NCBI GenBank assembly: GCA_018883065.1
Contig: VEQT01000007.1
Span: 1 to 63,517, forward strand
From: Flavobacterium sp.
GTDB taxonomy: Bacteria; Bacteroidota; Bacteroidia; Flavobacteriales; Flavobacteriaceae
DNA: 63,517 nt
Direction of reading: 5' to 3'
Shown: positions 27,831 through 36,989 of the stretch, piece by piece
Layout of the letters: every line of letters begins with the position of its first letter
Position numbering within the stretch: position 1 is the first letter of the stretch
Program-made: the position numbers and the translations under genes
Notes under the pieces: generated by a model
What the model was told of the DNA's origin: nothing
Seen by the model: only the letters and a program-made list of their open reading frames with translations
Database searches by the model: none

Positions 27831-30011
27831 ATGCGATTTTTATTTCAACTCTTTTTTTATCTTTTCCTTGTTTCCGTTTTGGCGCAATCAAAGAATCAAT
27901 TAAAAACTGAAACCGACAGTGTGTCTAGCTATTTGGAGTTGGCTACTTTTTACAATAAAACCAACGAATACAATTTGGCCATAGCGTATGCTCAAAAAGC
28001 GTTTGATTATGCCAAGAGCATGCGAAATCCTAAAAAAATGGCGCAATCGTATGCCGCTATGGGCGCTATTTATTTTGAAATCAACAAATTTGAAGAAGCA
28101 GCAAAACAATATACCAAATGCCTTGAAATTGCTGATGCCTACCCTGCATCAAATGAACAGGCGTACTCCTATTTTCAGTTGGCGCTTTGTCAGATTGAAC
28201 TCAAACAATACCTCAATGCAGAATTAAATTTAGAGAATGCAAAAAACATCTATAGCTTTTTGCGAATATCTGATGCCATTACGCTGATTCAATTGCAAAT
28301 GGGAATTGTAAAAGAAGCAAAAGGCGATTTTGATGCGGCCAAGCTTGTATTTAATCAACTAATTTTACAAAAAGGCAAAAAAGACCCATTGAGCATTACC
28401 TCAACAGCGCTGTACCATTTGGGAAATATAGAACTTCAAAATTTTAGGTACCGACTGGCTTTGTACTATTTAAACAAAGCTGAAAAAACAAATGGAAACA
28501 ATAACCTTATTCTCCGAACCAAAATTCTATTGGCGTTGAGTAAAGCCTATGAGAAATCAATTGATATGCCCATGGCTTATGCGAATTTAAAACTTCATAT
28601 GCAGCTCGAAGATTCACTGATCAATCAAAATAGACGAAAATTTGGTCCGCGTGATTTTGATCAGTTTCAAGAAAATGAACGATTAAAAACCATTGAAAAA
28701 CTAGACAAAGAAAATAAGGCGCAACAAAAAGCAAGCCGCATTGCCAATATTATCATTATCCTTTCGATTGCGTTTATTTTGATTCTCTCCTTGCTGAGTA
28801 TTTCCTTGTATAAAAACAACCTCATTCGAAAAAAATCGAATGTGTTATTGGAAGAGAAGAACCAAGAGCTTGAACTGGCCAAAACCAAAGCAGAAAAAGC
28901 CAACAAGGCCCGAGCCGATTTCTTGTCGACGGTGAGTCACGAGTTGCGCACCCCGCTCAACGCCATCAACGGAATTACACACTTGCTTTTGGAGGAAAAC
29001 CCAAAAGCTTCACAACTAGACTACCTGAACTCCTTGAAGTTTTCTGGAAATTACTTGCTCACGTTTATCAACGAAATTCTTGAAATCAATCGCATAGAAT
29101 CAGAAGCCATTGAGGTTGAACAACTGAGTTTTAATTTGAAGGAACTTACTGAAAACCTACAAAATTCACTCAAGGAGTTGGCCATCATCAACAACAACCG
29201 CTTCAGCATTTTACTCGATCCGGCCATGCCCAGCCAAGTGGTAAGTGACCCAACGAAGCTGTCACAAATATTATTGAACCTCATCAACAATGCGTTGAAA
29301 TTCACTAAAAATGGAGAAGTGCATGTTACTACCAAAGTACTGCAATTAGAGGGAGAAAATATCAACATCGAATTTAAAATTGCCGACACGGGCATAGGGA
29401 TTCCCGAGGATAAACTGGAATCGGTGTTTGATAGTTTTTCGCAAGGTTCAATTGAGATAAACCGCAAATACGGCGGAACTGGTTTGGGACTTTCAATTGT
29501 AAAACGTCTCATCGAAATCTTGAGCGGAACCATCACACTGGAAAGCCAAGTGGGGAAAGGATCAACCTTTACGGTAGTGTTGCCATTTAGAATCAGTAAA
29601 GAGGATGATGTTCCGCAAAATCAATTTACCTATAACGACCATGTTTTCAAAAACAAAAAAGTATTGTTGATTGAAGACAACAAAATCAACCAGATGATCA
29701 CCAAAAAAATGGTTGAGAACAAGGCCATGATTTGTGAGGTGATTGACAACGGTGAAGACGCCATACAGTCGGTAAAAAACAACCGCTACGATTTGGTATT
29801 GATGGATGTTCACCTGCCTGGCATCAACGGAACCATTGCTACACAAACCATTCGCACCTTTGACACACAAACCAAAATTATTGCTTTAACGGCCATTTCG
29901 CTCAACGAAAACCGCGAAATGCTACTCTCTTTTGGTATGAATGATGTGATTACCAAACCCTTCAATCCCGAAGAATTTTACCACATTATTTGCAAGAATT
30001 TAGAAGCTTAA
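27831..30011 (+). CDS. TPR sensor hybrid histidine kinase with C-terminal receiver
   Basis: A 726-residue membrane sensor. Signal peptide (residues 1-19), then a periplasmic TPR domain (about 30-270), a transmembrane helix near 303-328, and a cytoplasmic kinase core with HisKA phospho-acceptor His370 (TVSHELRTPLNA). The HATPase boxes are NLINNALKFT, DTGIGIPEDK and GGTGLGLSIV. A receiver domain follows with Asp659 (LVLMDVHLPG), acidic VLLIEDNK and the KPF Lys. There is no DNA-binding or HPt output, so a separate phosphotransfer partner is needed. It starts 32 bp after gap and is probably in the lipA operon. Confidence 0.95.
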   Translation: MRFLFQLFFYLFLVSVLAQSKNQLKTETDSVSSYLELATFYNKTNEYNLAIAYAQKAFDYAKSMRNPKKMAQSYAAMGAIYFEINKFEEAAKQYTKCLEIADAYPASNEQAYSYFQLALCQIELKQYLNAELNLENAKNIYSFLRISDAITLIQLQMGIVKEAKGDFDAAKLVFNQLILQKGKKDPLSITSTALYHLGNIELQNFRYRLALYYLNKAEKTNGNNNLILRTKILLALSKAYEKSIDMPMAYANLKLHMQLEDSLINQNRRKFGPRDFDQFQENERLKTIEKLDKENKAQQKASRIANIIIILSIAFILILSLLSISLYKNNLIRKKSNVLLEEKNQELELAKTKAEKANKARADFLSTVSHELRTPLNAINGITHLLLEENPKASQLDYLNSLKFSGNYLLTFINEILEINRIESEAIEVEQLSFNLKELTENLQNSLKELAIINNNRFSILLDPAMPSQVVSDPTKLSQILLNLINNALKFTKNGEVHVTTKVLQLEGENINIEFKIADTGIGIPEDKLESVFDSFSQGSIEINRKYGGTGLGLSIVKRLIEILSGTITLESQVGKGSTFTVVLPFRISKEDDVPQNQFTYNDHVFKNKKVLLIEDNKINQMITKKMVENKAMICEVIDNGEDAIQSVKNNRYDLVLMDVHLPGINGTIATQTIRTFDTQTKIIALTAISLNENREMLLSFGMNDVITKPFNPEEFYHIICKNLEA

Positions 30012-30016
30012 GGCGT

Positions 30017-30829
30017 TTAGTTGTTTTCAATCAACCCCTTAATTAATCTTCTCACATTCGGCTCGGCTTTTTGCGCAGCAGCCAACACTTCAGCATGACT
30101 CACGGTTTCAATGGATGCCACGGTGGCCATATCAGTAATTACCGATAAACCAAACACCTCCAAACCCATATGGCGGGCCACAATCACTTCGGGTACAGTT
30201 GACATACCCACACAATCGGCGCCCAAATTTTTAACCATCGTGTATTCGGCAGGTGTTTCAAAGGTAGGGCCTTGCAAAGCCAAGTAAATGCCGTGTTGCA
30301 CTTCAATAGTTAACTCCTGGGCAACGGCTTTGGCCTGAGCAAGTAGTTGTTTGTTGTAGGCTTCACTCATATTTAAAAAACGCGGACCAAATCGTTCGTC
30401 GTTGGGCCCGTGTAACGGATGTTCGGGAAGCAGGTTGATGTGATCGGTAATGAGCACAATAGTTCCTACATGGTAATTGGGATTCACCCCACCCGAGGCA
30501 TTGGATACAATCAATTTGGACACGCCCAAGTACTTCATGACCCGTACCGGAAAGGTGACTTGCTGCATGCCATAGCCTTCGTAGAAATGAAAACGGCCTT
30601 GCATGGCCATCACTTTTTTAGTGCCAATGGTTCCAAAGACCAAAGCTCCGGCATGTCCCTGCACGGTTGAAACCGGGAAATGAGGAATTTCACTATACGG
30701 AATGCGGTGTTCGATTTGAATATCTTCGGTAAAGCTACCCAATCCGGATCCTAAAATTACGCCGTATTCGGGCACAAATCCAGTTTTATTTTTTAGGTAA
30801 CTAACGGTTTCTTGTACTTGATTCCACAT
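30017..30829 (-). CDS. Purine nucleoside phosphorylase, family 2 (PNP/MTAP type)
   Basis: Trimeric-type phosphorylase of inosine and guanosine for purine salvage, 270 residues. Phosphate-binding GSGLGSF, VQGHAGALVFG, the segment LIVSNASGGVNP, HINLLPEHPL and the family signature GPTFETPAEYTMVKNLGADCVGMSTVPE are intact. The ATG at 30829 (MWNQVQETV) is preferred over one at 30850, because homologues begin there and the longer form would extend further into lpxK. It overlaps the lpxK end by 29 bp. Confidence 0.93.
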   Translation of the reverse strand: MWNQVQETVSYLKNKTGFVPEYGVILGSGLGSFTEDIQIEHRIPYSEIPHFPVSTVQGHAGALVFGTIGTKKVMAMQGRFHFYEGYGMQQVTFPVRVMKYLGVSKLIVSNASGGVNPNYHVGTIVLITDHINLLPEHPLHGPNDERFGPRFLNMSEAYNKQLLAQAKAVAQELTIEVQHGIYLALQGPTFETPAEYTMVKNLGADCVGMSTVPEVIVARHMGLEVFGLSVITDMATVASIETVSHAEVLAAAQKAEPNVRRLIKGLIENN

Positions 30830-31820
30830 GGGATTTGATGAATTGAACAAACGCTGCTTCTTCAGCTATAAATTGCGTTTGTATGGGTAAATAATACAGG
30901 CTATTTTCGGGCAGTTGGGGTTGCAAACGCACATAATCTTTCTCGGTGGTGATGACCAATTTTTGCGTTGTTATCCGCTCTATTTTTGCCAATTCAGCAG
31001 CTGAAAAATTATGGTGATCGGGGTAAATCAGTTCTTGGTCTTGACCCGATTGCAGCGCCTGGAAAAAGGGTTTGGGTTTGGCAATGCCTGCCAATAGAAC
31101 TTTTTGCTGGGTTTTGATATCTGCTACCAACAAACGCGTGTTGCTGCTGTACACCTGTTGGTCGTAGCCAATGCTCGTAAAAAAAACGGGCTGAGTAACA
31201 CCTAATTTTGCTTTGATGTTGGCTTGCTCGACCGCAGAAAGTGCCGGCGGACATTTGGTTACCACAATACTATGGGCTCTTTTTTTGCCCGAACGCGCTT
31301 CCCGCAAATTGCCCATAGGTAGCACAAAATCGTCGTAAAAAAAGTCGTTGTAGGCGGTGAGCAAAAGGTATAAACTGGCTTTTACTTTTCGGTGCTGAAA
31401 CGCGTCGTCGAGTAAGATAACTTGGGTGTTGGGTTTTTGGTTTTGAATTTGATTAATACCATTTGATCGATTGGCATCAACAGCCACCGTAATTTCGGGA
31501 AATTTTTGATGATATTGAAAGGGTTCGTCGCCCAATTCTTGAACTGAAGTGGTTTCATTAGCCAGTATAAAACCAGTGGATTTTCGTTTATAGCCTCTGC
31601 TTAAAACCGCTACAGTATACTGGGATTGTAGCAACCGAATGAGGTATTCAATCATGGGCGTTTTTCCAGTGCCGCCAACGCTCAGGTTTCCTACTGCAAT
31701 AACGGGAATAGAAGGCGCTGATGATGTAAAAATTGCTTTATCGTAGAGAAAATTCCGAATGTGTAGTACTGCAGCATAAACCAATGCAAAAGGAAAAAGC
31801 AATTTTCGTAGGAATTTCAT
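30801..31820 (-). CDS. lpxK: Tetraacyldisaccharide 4'-kinase
   Basis: Inner-membrane kinase that phosphorylates the lipid A disaccharide at 4', essential in lipopolysaccharide synthesis. The 339-residue protein has an N-terminal membrane helix (LLFPFALVYAAVLHIRNF), Walker A VGNLSVGGTGKTPM, the VLSRGYKRKS motif and DDAFQHRKV. The start at 31820 (MKFLRKLL) fits the family; a longer ORF to 31904 lacks homology-like sequence. It is transcribed divergently from the secreted-protein gene at 31896. Confidence 0.95.
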   Translation of the reverse strand: MKFLRKLLFPFALVYAAVLHIRNFLYDKAIFTSSAPSIPVIAVGNLSVGGTGKTPMIEYLIRLLQSQYTVAVLSRGYKRKSTGFILANETTSVQELGDEPFQYHQKFPEITVAVDANRSNGINQIQNQKPNTQVILLDDAFQHRKVKASLYLLLTAYNDFFYDDFVLPMGNLREARSGKKRAHSIVVTKCPPALSAVEQANIKAKLGVTQPVFFTSIGYDQQVYSSNTRLLVADIKTQQKVLLAGIAKPKPFFQALQSGQDQELIYPDHHNFSAAELAKIERITTQKLVITTEKDYVRLQPQLPENSLYYLPIQTQFIAEEAAFVQFIKSHVESSTRNR

Positions 31821-31840
31821 AGCACGAAAGTATAATATTT

Positions 31841-31848
31841 TATCTTTG
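31841..31848 (+). promoter_or_regulatory. Putative -7 element for the secreted protein at 31896
   Basis: TATCTTTG, exact TAnnTTTG, in the 75-bp divergent region between lpxK and the secreted-protein gene. Confidence 0.4.
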
Positions 31849-31895
31849 AAACGAAAATTTGCGTCTACAAATTCTGTCGCAATCCAAACCCAAAC

Positions 31896-32477
31896 GTGAA
31901 GCATTTCCCTTTAAATATCGCACTTTTCGTTTTGCTTTTCAGCGCAAAAATCAACACTGCATATAGCCAAAACTTAGAAACAGCTGCTGTGTTCAAAGCC
32001 GTTGTTAGCCATTATTACAAAAATGAAAAACCAGTTTACAAAAACCGTGGTCAATTGCTCTATTTGTATTGTAACCAAGCCAAACCCAATGAAGAATTAG
32101 TAGAAGCTGTAAAATCAGCCAATTTACCTCTTGATTTTACACAAGAAATTCGTGCCAAAATTAAAACCAATACTCCCGAAAAAGATTGGACTTTCGAATG
32201 GAAACAACTGCCAACCAAAGACGAAACCTTGCTTAAAAAAAAGATAAACAGCTGTGTTTCATTGGAAAAATTTCAGGAAATTCGTGGGCGTTTAAACCTC
32301 AACAATCAACGGTTGCTGATAATTACCGAACCACTATTTTATTCGAAAGAAAAACTAGTTTTGGTTAAAGTGGTTTTTTACCGCACCATCGAACACAACA
32401 GCGGAGCCATACTTTTGCTCAAAAATACCGATGGAAATTGGCAAGTGATACAAAGCATTAACGAATGGTCAACCTAA
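31896..32477 (+). CDS. Secreted protein of unknown function
   Basis: A 193-residue protein starting with GTG at 31896. The N-terminus is a signal peptide (MKHFPLNIALFVLLFSAKIN, cleavage near AYS-Q). The remaining domain is mixed alpha/beta, with RGRLNLNNQRLLIITEPLFY and a C-terminal GNWQVIQSINEW, the latter reminiscent of NTF2-like or lipocalin-like endings. I do not recognise the family. It is 10 bp before the Nif3-like gene and may share its transcript. Confidence 0.75.
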   Translation: MKHFPLNIALFVLLFSAKINTAYSQNLETAAVFKAVVSHYYKNEKPVYKNRGQLLYLYCNQAKPNEELVEAVKSANLPLDFTQEIRAKIKTNTPEKDWTFEWKQLPTKDETLLKKKINSCVSLEKFQEIRGRLNLNNQRLLIITEPLFYSKEKLVLVKVVFYRTIEHNSGAILLLKNTDGNWQVIQSINEWST

Positions 32478-32487
32478 ATTAACACCC

Positions 32488-33582
32488 ATGAAAATCAAAG
32501 AAATACTTTCGATACTCGAAGAAATGGCTCCTCTAGCCTATGCCGAAGATTTTGACAATGTGGGTTTATTGATAGGCAATAAAGAACAAATTGCAACCGG
32601 AATCTTGGTGTGCCACGATGCGCTTGAAGTTGTGATAGATGAGGCCATTGCCAAACAATGCAATTTGGTGGTATGTTTTCATCCTATCGTGTTTACCGGG
32701 CTCAAAAAAATTACAGGGAGTAACTATGTAGAACGGGTGGTGATGAAAGCCATTCAGCACCAAATTGCCATTTATGCGGTTCACACTGCTCTCGACAACC
32801 ACCACGAAGGCGTCAACCGGATCTTCTGTACTGCATTGGGATTAGAAAAATGCAACATCTTGATTCCAAAATCGCAATTTATCACCAAAATGGTAGTGTA
32901 TACGCCATCTGATCAAGCCGAAAAATTACGTGAAGCCCTTTTTGCAGCAGGAGCCGGAAACATAGGCAATTACGAGCGTTGCAGTTTTAATACGGTAGGC
33001 TTAGGTACGTTTAAAGGTAATGCCAAAAGCAAACCAGTTGTGGGCAGTCCCGAGTATTTTATTGAAGTGGAAGAAACCAAAATTGAAGTGGTTTTTGAGA
33101 AAAATAAAAAACAGGCCATTTTGCAAACCTTATTTGAAACGCACGTATACGAGGAAGTAGCTTATGAGTTGTATGAATTGGAAAATACACACCAAAACAT
33201 TGGCCTGGGCATGATTGGCAGTTTGCCGCAACCGATGGATGAACACGATTTTTTACAACACGTAAAACAAACCATGCAAACACCAATGATTCGCCATACC
33301 GAATTTCGTAATAAACCCATACAAAAAGTAGCGGTTTTGGGTGGTGCCGGAAGTTTTGCGATAAAAAACGCCATATTGGCGGGTGCCGATGCTTTTTTGA
33401 CTGCTGATTTAAAGTACCACAATTTCTATGAAGCTGAAAATCAATTGCTTTTGGCTGATATTGGCCATTATGAAAGTGAACGGTATACAAAAAATTACAT
33501 TGTTGATTTTCTTCGAAAAAAAATTCTTAGTTTTGCCATCATTTTATCAGAAGCAAATACCAATCCTGTTAAGTACTTATAA
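32488..33582 (+). CDS. Nif3-like dinuclear metal centre protein (YbgI/YqfO type)
   Basis: A 364-residue protein of the Nif3/GTP cyclohydrolase 1 type 2 superfamily, which forms hexamers with a two-metal centre. Metal-ligand motifs are visible: VVCFHPIVF, AVHTALDNHHEG and ADIGHYESE. The middle holds the YqfO-type insertion (about residues 130-240, LREALFAAGAGNIGNYERCSF). The biochemical role is unsettled in the family. It is followed after 5 bp by the coiled-coil zinc-ribbon-like gene, a conserved pairing. Confidence 0.92.
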   Translation: MKIKEILSILEEMAPLAYAEDFDNVGLLIGNKEQIATGILVCHDALEVVIDEAIAKQCNLVVCFHPIVFTGLKKITGSNYVERVVMKAIQHQIAIYAVHTALDNHHEGVNRIFCTALGLEKCNILIPKSQFITKMVVYTPSDQAEKLREALFAAGAGNIGNYERCSFNTVGLGTFKGNAKSKPVVGSPEYFIEVEETKIEVVFEKNKKQAILQTLFETHVYEEVAYELYELENTHQNIGLGMIGSLPQPMDEHDFLQHVKQTMQTPMIRHTEFRNKPIQKVAVLGGAGSFAIKNAILAGADAFLTADLKYHNFYEAENQLLLADIGHYESERYTKNYIVDFLRKKILSFAIILSEANTNPVKYL

Positions 33583-33587
33583 ATATT

Positions 33588-34367
33588 ATGGCGAATACAA
33601 AAGAACTCAGTGTAGAAGAAAAATTAAGAGCATTATACGACTTGCAATTGATTCACACCCGTATTGATGAGATCAGAAATGTACGAGGAGAACTTCCGTT
33701 AGAAGTTGAAGATTTAGAAGATGAAGTTGCTGGTTTATTGGCACGTTCTGAGAAATTAAAAGCCGATTTAGAGGTAATTGAAGAACAAATTAAAGACAAA
33801 AAAATTGCCATTGAAGATCACCAAGCGGCAATGAAAAAATACAGCAAACAACAAGAAAATGTGCGCAACAACAGAGAATTCAACTCTTTAGCCAAAGAAG
33901 TTGAATTCCAAGAATTAGAAATTCAATTGGCCGAGAAACACATTCGCGAATTGCGTGCCTCTATGGAGCACAAAAAACAAGTGATTGCCGATTCAAAAGA
34001 AAAATTGGATGCCAAAACCAATCACTTGAAACACAAAAAATCAGAATTAAACGACATCATGGCCGAAACTGAGAAAGAAGAAAGTTTCTTGACCAAAAAA
34101 GCCACTGAGTTTGAAGGGTTGATTGAAGAGCGTTTATTGGTTGCCTACAAAAGAATTCGCAGCAGTGTTCGCAACGGTTTAGCAGTAGTATCTATTGAGC
34201 GTGGCGCATCAGCCGGATCGTTCTTTACTATTCCACCACAAACCCAAGTTGAAATTGCCGGAAGAAAGAAAATCTTAACCGATGAACACTCGGGTAGAAT
34301 TTTAATCGATGCCGAACTGGCTAAAGAAGAAAAAGACAAGATGGACCAATTATTTGCCACCATCTAA
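33588..34367 (+). CDS. Coiled-coil protein with degenerate zinc ribbon
   Basis: A 259-residue protein related to the C4-type zinc ribbon (CT398/CdsZ-like) family. Residues ~15-175 form a long charged coiled-coil hairpin. The C-terminal ribbon scaffold is recognisable as GASAGSFFTIPPQTQVEI and ILTDEHSGRILID, but the four cysteines expected at the CxxC positions are Ser, Ser, Asp and Ser-like residues, so zinc cannot be held. Family members have been linked to RNA or secretion-chaperone functions; here the role is unknown. It ends with a strong terminator. Confidence 0.88.
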   Translation: MANTKELSVEEKLRALYDLQLIHTRIDEIRNVRGELPLEVEDLEDEVAGLLARSEKLKADLEVIEEQIKDKKIAIEDHQAAMKKYSKQQENVRNNREFNSLAKEVEFQELEIQLAEKHIRELRASMEHKKQVIADSKEKLDAKTNHLKHKKSELNDIMAETEKEESFLTKKATEFEGLIEERLLVAYKRIRSSVRNGLAVVSIERGASAGSFFTIPPQTQVEIAGRKKILTDEHSGRILIDAELAKEEKDKMDQLFATI

Positions 34368-34375
34368 ACATACAG

Positions 34376-34400
34376 AGCCCCAACCACTGGGGCTTTTTTT
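34376..34400 (+). terminator. Intrinsic terminator after the coiled-coil gene
   Basis: AGCCCC (34376-34381) pairs with GGGGCT (34389-34394), followed by seven T. The T run ends immediately before the ATG of the next gene at 34401. Confidence 0.85.
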
Positions 34401-35249
34401 ATGAAAAAAACGCAACTACTCCTGCTCACCAAATCGATTGGCTTGTACTTGAACGTACTGAGCTACATTCGTCCCAAACAAGCTGTTGACTTGGCATACC
34501 GCCTGTTTAGTAAACCGCGAAGAGGCCGACTGTATCCAGAACGTCTGCCAAACTTTTTACAAAAAGCGCAAACCCAAAAAATTACCCTCAATCAACTCGA
34601 AATACAAACCTATGTGTGGCCCGGAAACGACACGCGTATTTTATTGGCACACGGTTGGGAAAGCAACTCTGCTCGTTGGTCAAAATTATTTCGCAAAATC
34701 AACAAAACTGGCGCCACCATTATGGCCATTGACGCGCCTGGTCACGGGCAATCCAACGGAAACGAATTTACCATGTTGCTTTATGCCGACATTTTGCAAC
34801 AAGTAGCACAATCGTTTCAACCCACCATCATCATGGGACATTCCATTGGAGGATCGGCTTGCGTCTACTCATACCACAACTACCCTAATTCATACTCCCA
34901 ATTGCAAAAAATGGTGGTTTTGGGCGCACCCTCTGAAATTAAATTATTGATTGACGAATACGTGCGAATCCTCTCCATGAATAAACGAATGGCTCGTTTG
35001 CTTGCGAAGTTTTTTACGACCAATTTTGGTATTCATATACCTGAATTCACCACGGCGCATTTCACCAGCTGTTTCGCTTTGAAAGGATTAATTGCACACG
35101 ATACAACAGACCCTGTGGTACCATTTGCAGAGGGACAAAAATTGGCCAAGGCCTGGACCTCAGCTCAGTTTATAACAACTGAAAATTTGGGTCACAGCAT
35201 GCACGACGAGTACCTCTACGATCAAATTACTGCTTTTACAACTGCCTAA
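34401..35249 (+). CDS. Alpha/beta hydrolase
   Basis: A 282-residue hydrolase-fold protein. The oxyanion region is LLAHGWESNSARW, the nucleophile elbow GHSIGGSAC, and a C-terminal His lies in LGHSMHDEYLYD; the acid is probably Asp in AHDTTDPVVPF. A short N-terminal hydrophobic stretch might associate with membrane. Substrate unknown. Its ATG directly abuts the terminator of the preceding gene, leaving no room for its own promoter after it, which suggests regulated read-through or a promoter inside the upstream gene. Confidence 0.9.
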   Translation: MKKTQLLLLTKSIGLYLNVLSYIRPKQAVDLAYRLFSKPRRGRLYPERLPNFLQKAQTQKITLNQLEIQTYVWPGNDTRILLAHGWESNSARWSKLFRKINKTGATIMAIDAPGHGQSNGNEFTMLLYADILQQVAQSFQPTIIMGHSIGGSACVYSYHNYPNSYSQLQKMVVLGAPSEIKLLIDEYVRILSMNKRMARLLAKFFTTNFGIHIPEFTTAHFTSCFALKGLIAHDTTDPVVPFAEGQKLAKAWTSAQFITTENLGHSMHDEYLYDQITAFTTA

Positions 35250-35287
35250 CTCCTGTCTTTTCGGCTCGAAAATACTATCTTAGCCCC

Positions 35288-36034
35288 ATGGAAGAATCGG
35301 TAAAACGTTTAAACAAATACATTAGCGACACTGGGTTTTGTTCGCGTAGAGAGGCCGACAAACTCATTGAAGACGGACGTGTTACGTTGAATGGTGTGGT
35401 ACCCGAAATGGGAACCAAAGTGAGTGAGCGTGACGAGGTACGCATTGACGGGCGATTGATTGTAGACAAGACCGAAAAAATGATATATTTGGCGTTCAAC
35501 AAACCCGTAGGCATCGAGTGCACCACCAACCTCGAGGTGCGCAACAACATCATAGATTATTTAAATTATCCCAAGCGAATTTTCCCCATTGGCCGACTAG
35601 ACAAAGCCAGCGAAGGTTTAATCTTTTTAACCAATGACGGCGATATCGTGAACAAAATTTTACGTGCCCGAAACAACCACGAAAAAGAATATACGGTAAC
35701 TGTAAACAAACCCATTACCGATCGTTTCATTGATCGCATGGGCAATGGTGTACCCATTTTAGATACCGTGACGCGCAACTGTAAAGTGGAACAAATTAGC
35801 AAATACACCTTCAAGATAATCTTAACGCAGGGATTGAATAGGCAAATACGCCGCATGTGCGAATACTTTGGCTACGAAGTGACTGCACTCAAACGCATTC
35901 GCATCATCAATATTTCATTGGATGTGCCAGTTGGGCGTTACCGCGAATTGACGGCTGTCGAAATAGAAGAGTTGAATCAGCTAATAGCGCCTTCTAGCAA
36001 AACCGAAGAAGCCAGTTATTTACCAAAAAAATAA
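35288..36034 (+). CDS. rluF: 23S rRNA pseudouridine synthase RluF
   Basis: A 248-residue RsuA/RluB-family enzyme modifying 23S rRNA (RluF targets U2604 in E. coli). The N-terminal S4 RNA-binding domain is RLNKYISDTGFCSRREADK, and the catalytic Asp lies in GRLDKASEGLIFLTND. KEYTVTV and GLNRQIRRMCEYFGYEV are further signatures. The best -7 match (TATCTTAG, 35276-35283) is only 5 bp before the ATG, so the transcript may be nearly leaderless. It converges on folD with a 2-bp gap. Confidence 0.93.
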   Translation: MEESVKRLNKYISDTGFCSRREADKLIEDGRVTLNGVVPEMGTKVSERDEVRIDGRLIVDKTEKMIYLAFNKPVGIECTTNLEVRNNIIDYLNYPKRIFPIGRLDKASEGLIFLTNDGDIVNKILRARNNHEKEYTVTVNKPITDRFIDRMGNGVPILDTVTRNCKVEQISKYTFKIILTQGLNRQIRRMCEYFGYEVTALKRIRIINISLDVPVGRYRELTAVEIEELNQLIAPSSKTEEASYLPKK

Positions 36035-36036
36035 AC

Positions 36037-36918
36037 TTAGCGTGCGCGACGTTGTTCACGGGCCAATAAAGTATTTTTGAGCAACATCGCAATAGTCATT
36101 GGGCCTACACCACCGGGCACGGGAGTAATGTGTGCCGCTTTTTTACTTACCATTTCAAAATCAACATCACCCGTAATGCGGTACCCTTTCTCGGTAGTTT
36201 TATCTTCTACACGGGTAATCCCTACATCAATGATCACGGCGCCGTCTTTGACCATCTCGGCTTTTAAATAATTTGGAACACCCAAGGCGGTAATAATAAT
36301 GTCAGCTTGTGTAGTAATTTGTGCGATATTTTTGGTGTAGGAATGCGTTAAAGTCACCGTTGAATTTCCGGGAAAGCCTTTGCGACCCATTAAAATACTC
36401 ATCGGGCGACCTACAATGTGTGAACGACCAATTACGACTGTATGTTTCCCTTTTGTATCCACATTATATCGCTCTAATAATTCTAAAATTCCAAATGGTG
36501 TTGCGGGAATAAACGTTGACATATCCAAGGCCATTTTACCGAAATTCTCAGGATGAAACCCATCAACGTCTTTGCTGGGATCAATTGCCATGATCACGCG
36601 TTGGGTATCAATTTGATCAGGTAAAGGCAATTGCACGATAAATCCATCAATGTCGTCATTGGCATTGAGTTCTTTGATTTTTTTGAGCAACTCGGTTTCT
36701 GAAGTTGTACTTGGCATTTTCACCAAAGTCGATTCAAAACCCACGCGTTCACAGGCTTTAACTTTACTGCCCACATAGGTTAAACTCGCCCCGTCATTCC
36801 CTACAATTATGGCTGCCAAGTGCGGCACCTTTTCGTTGTTTTTTTTCATTATGGCCACTTCGGCCGCAATTTCATTTTTGATGTCTTCGCTTACTTGTTT
36901 TCCGTCGAGTAGTTGCAT
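36037..36918 (-). CDS. folD: Bifunctional methylenetetrahydrofolate dehydrogenase/cyclohydrolase
   Basis: Interconverts 5,10-methylene-, methenyl- and 10-formyl-tetrahydrofolate. The 293-residue enzyme has the catalytic Lys in YVGSKVKACERVG, GFIVQLPLPDQID, the NADP-binding segment VVIGRSHIVGRPMSILM, and the C-terminal TPVPGGVGPMTIAMLL. All are intact and length is typical. It lies downstream of ffh and its terminator on the same strand; no convincing own promoter was found in the short gap. Confidence 0.97.
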   Translation of the reverse strand: MQLLDGKQVSEDIKNEIAAEVAIMKKNNEKVPHLAAIIVGNDGASLTYVGSKVKACERVGFESTLVKMPSTTSETELLKKIKELNANDDIDGFIVQLPLPDQIDTQRVIMAIDPSKDVDGFHPENFGKMALDMSTFIPATPFGILELLERYNVDTKGKHTVVIGRSHIVGRPMSILMGRKGFPGNSTVTLTHSYTKNIAQITTQADIIITALGVPNYLKAEMVKDGAVIIDVGITRVEDKTTEKGYRITGDVDFEMVSKKAAHITPVPGGVGPMTIAMLLKNTLLAREQRRAR

Positions 36919-36944
36919 GATTGTTGTGTTGTAATTAGATTGTA

Positions 36945-36980
36945 TTAAAAAAGGCCCAAATCGATTTCCGACTGGACCTT
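36945..36980 (-). terminator. Intrinsic terminator after ffh
   Basis: On the minus strand AAGGTCCA pairs with TGGGCCTT (one G-U pair) and is followed by a T run (complement of 36947-36952). It starts 10 bp after the ffh stop. Confidence 0.7.
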
Positions 36981-36989
36981 GTATATCTA

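Noticed and set aside
31820..31904. Longer lpxK start at 31904
   Set aside because: The added residues overlap the divergent promoter region and do not resemble LpxK; the ATG at 31820 begins the conserved membrane helix.
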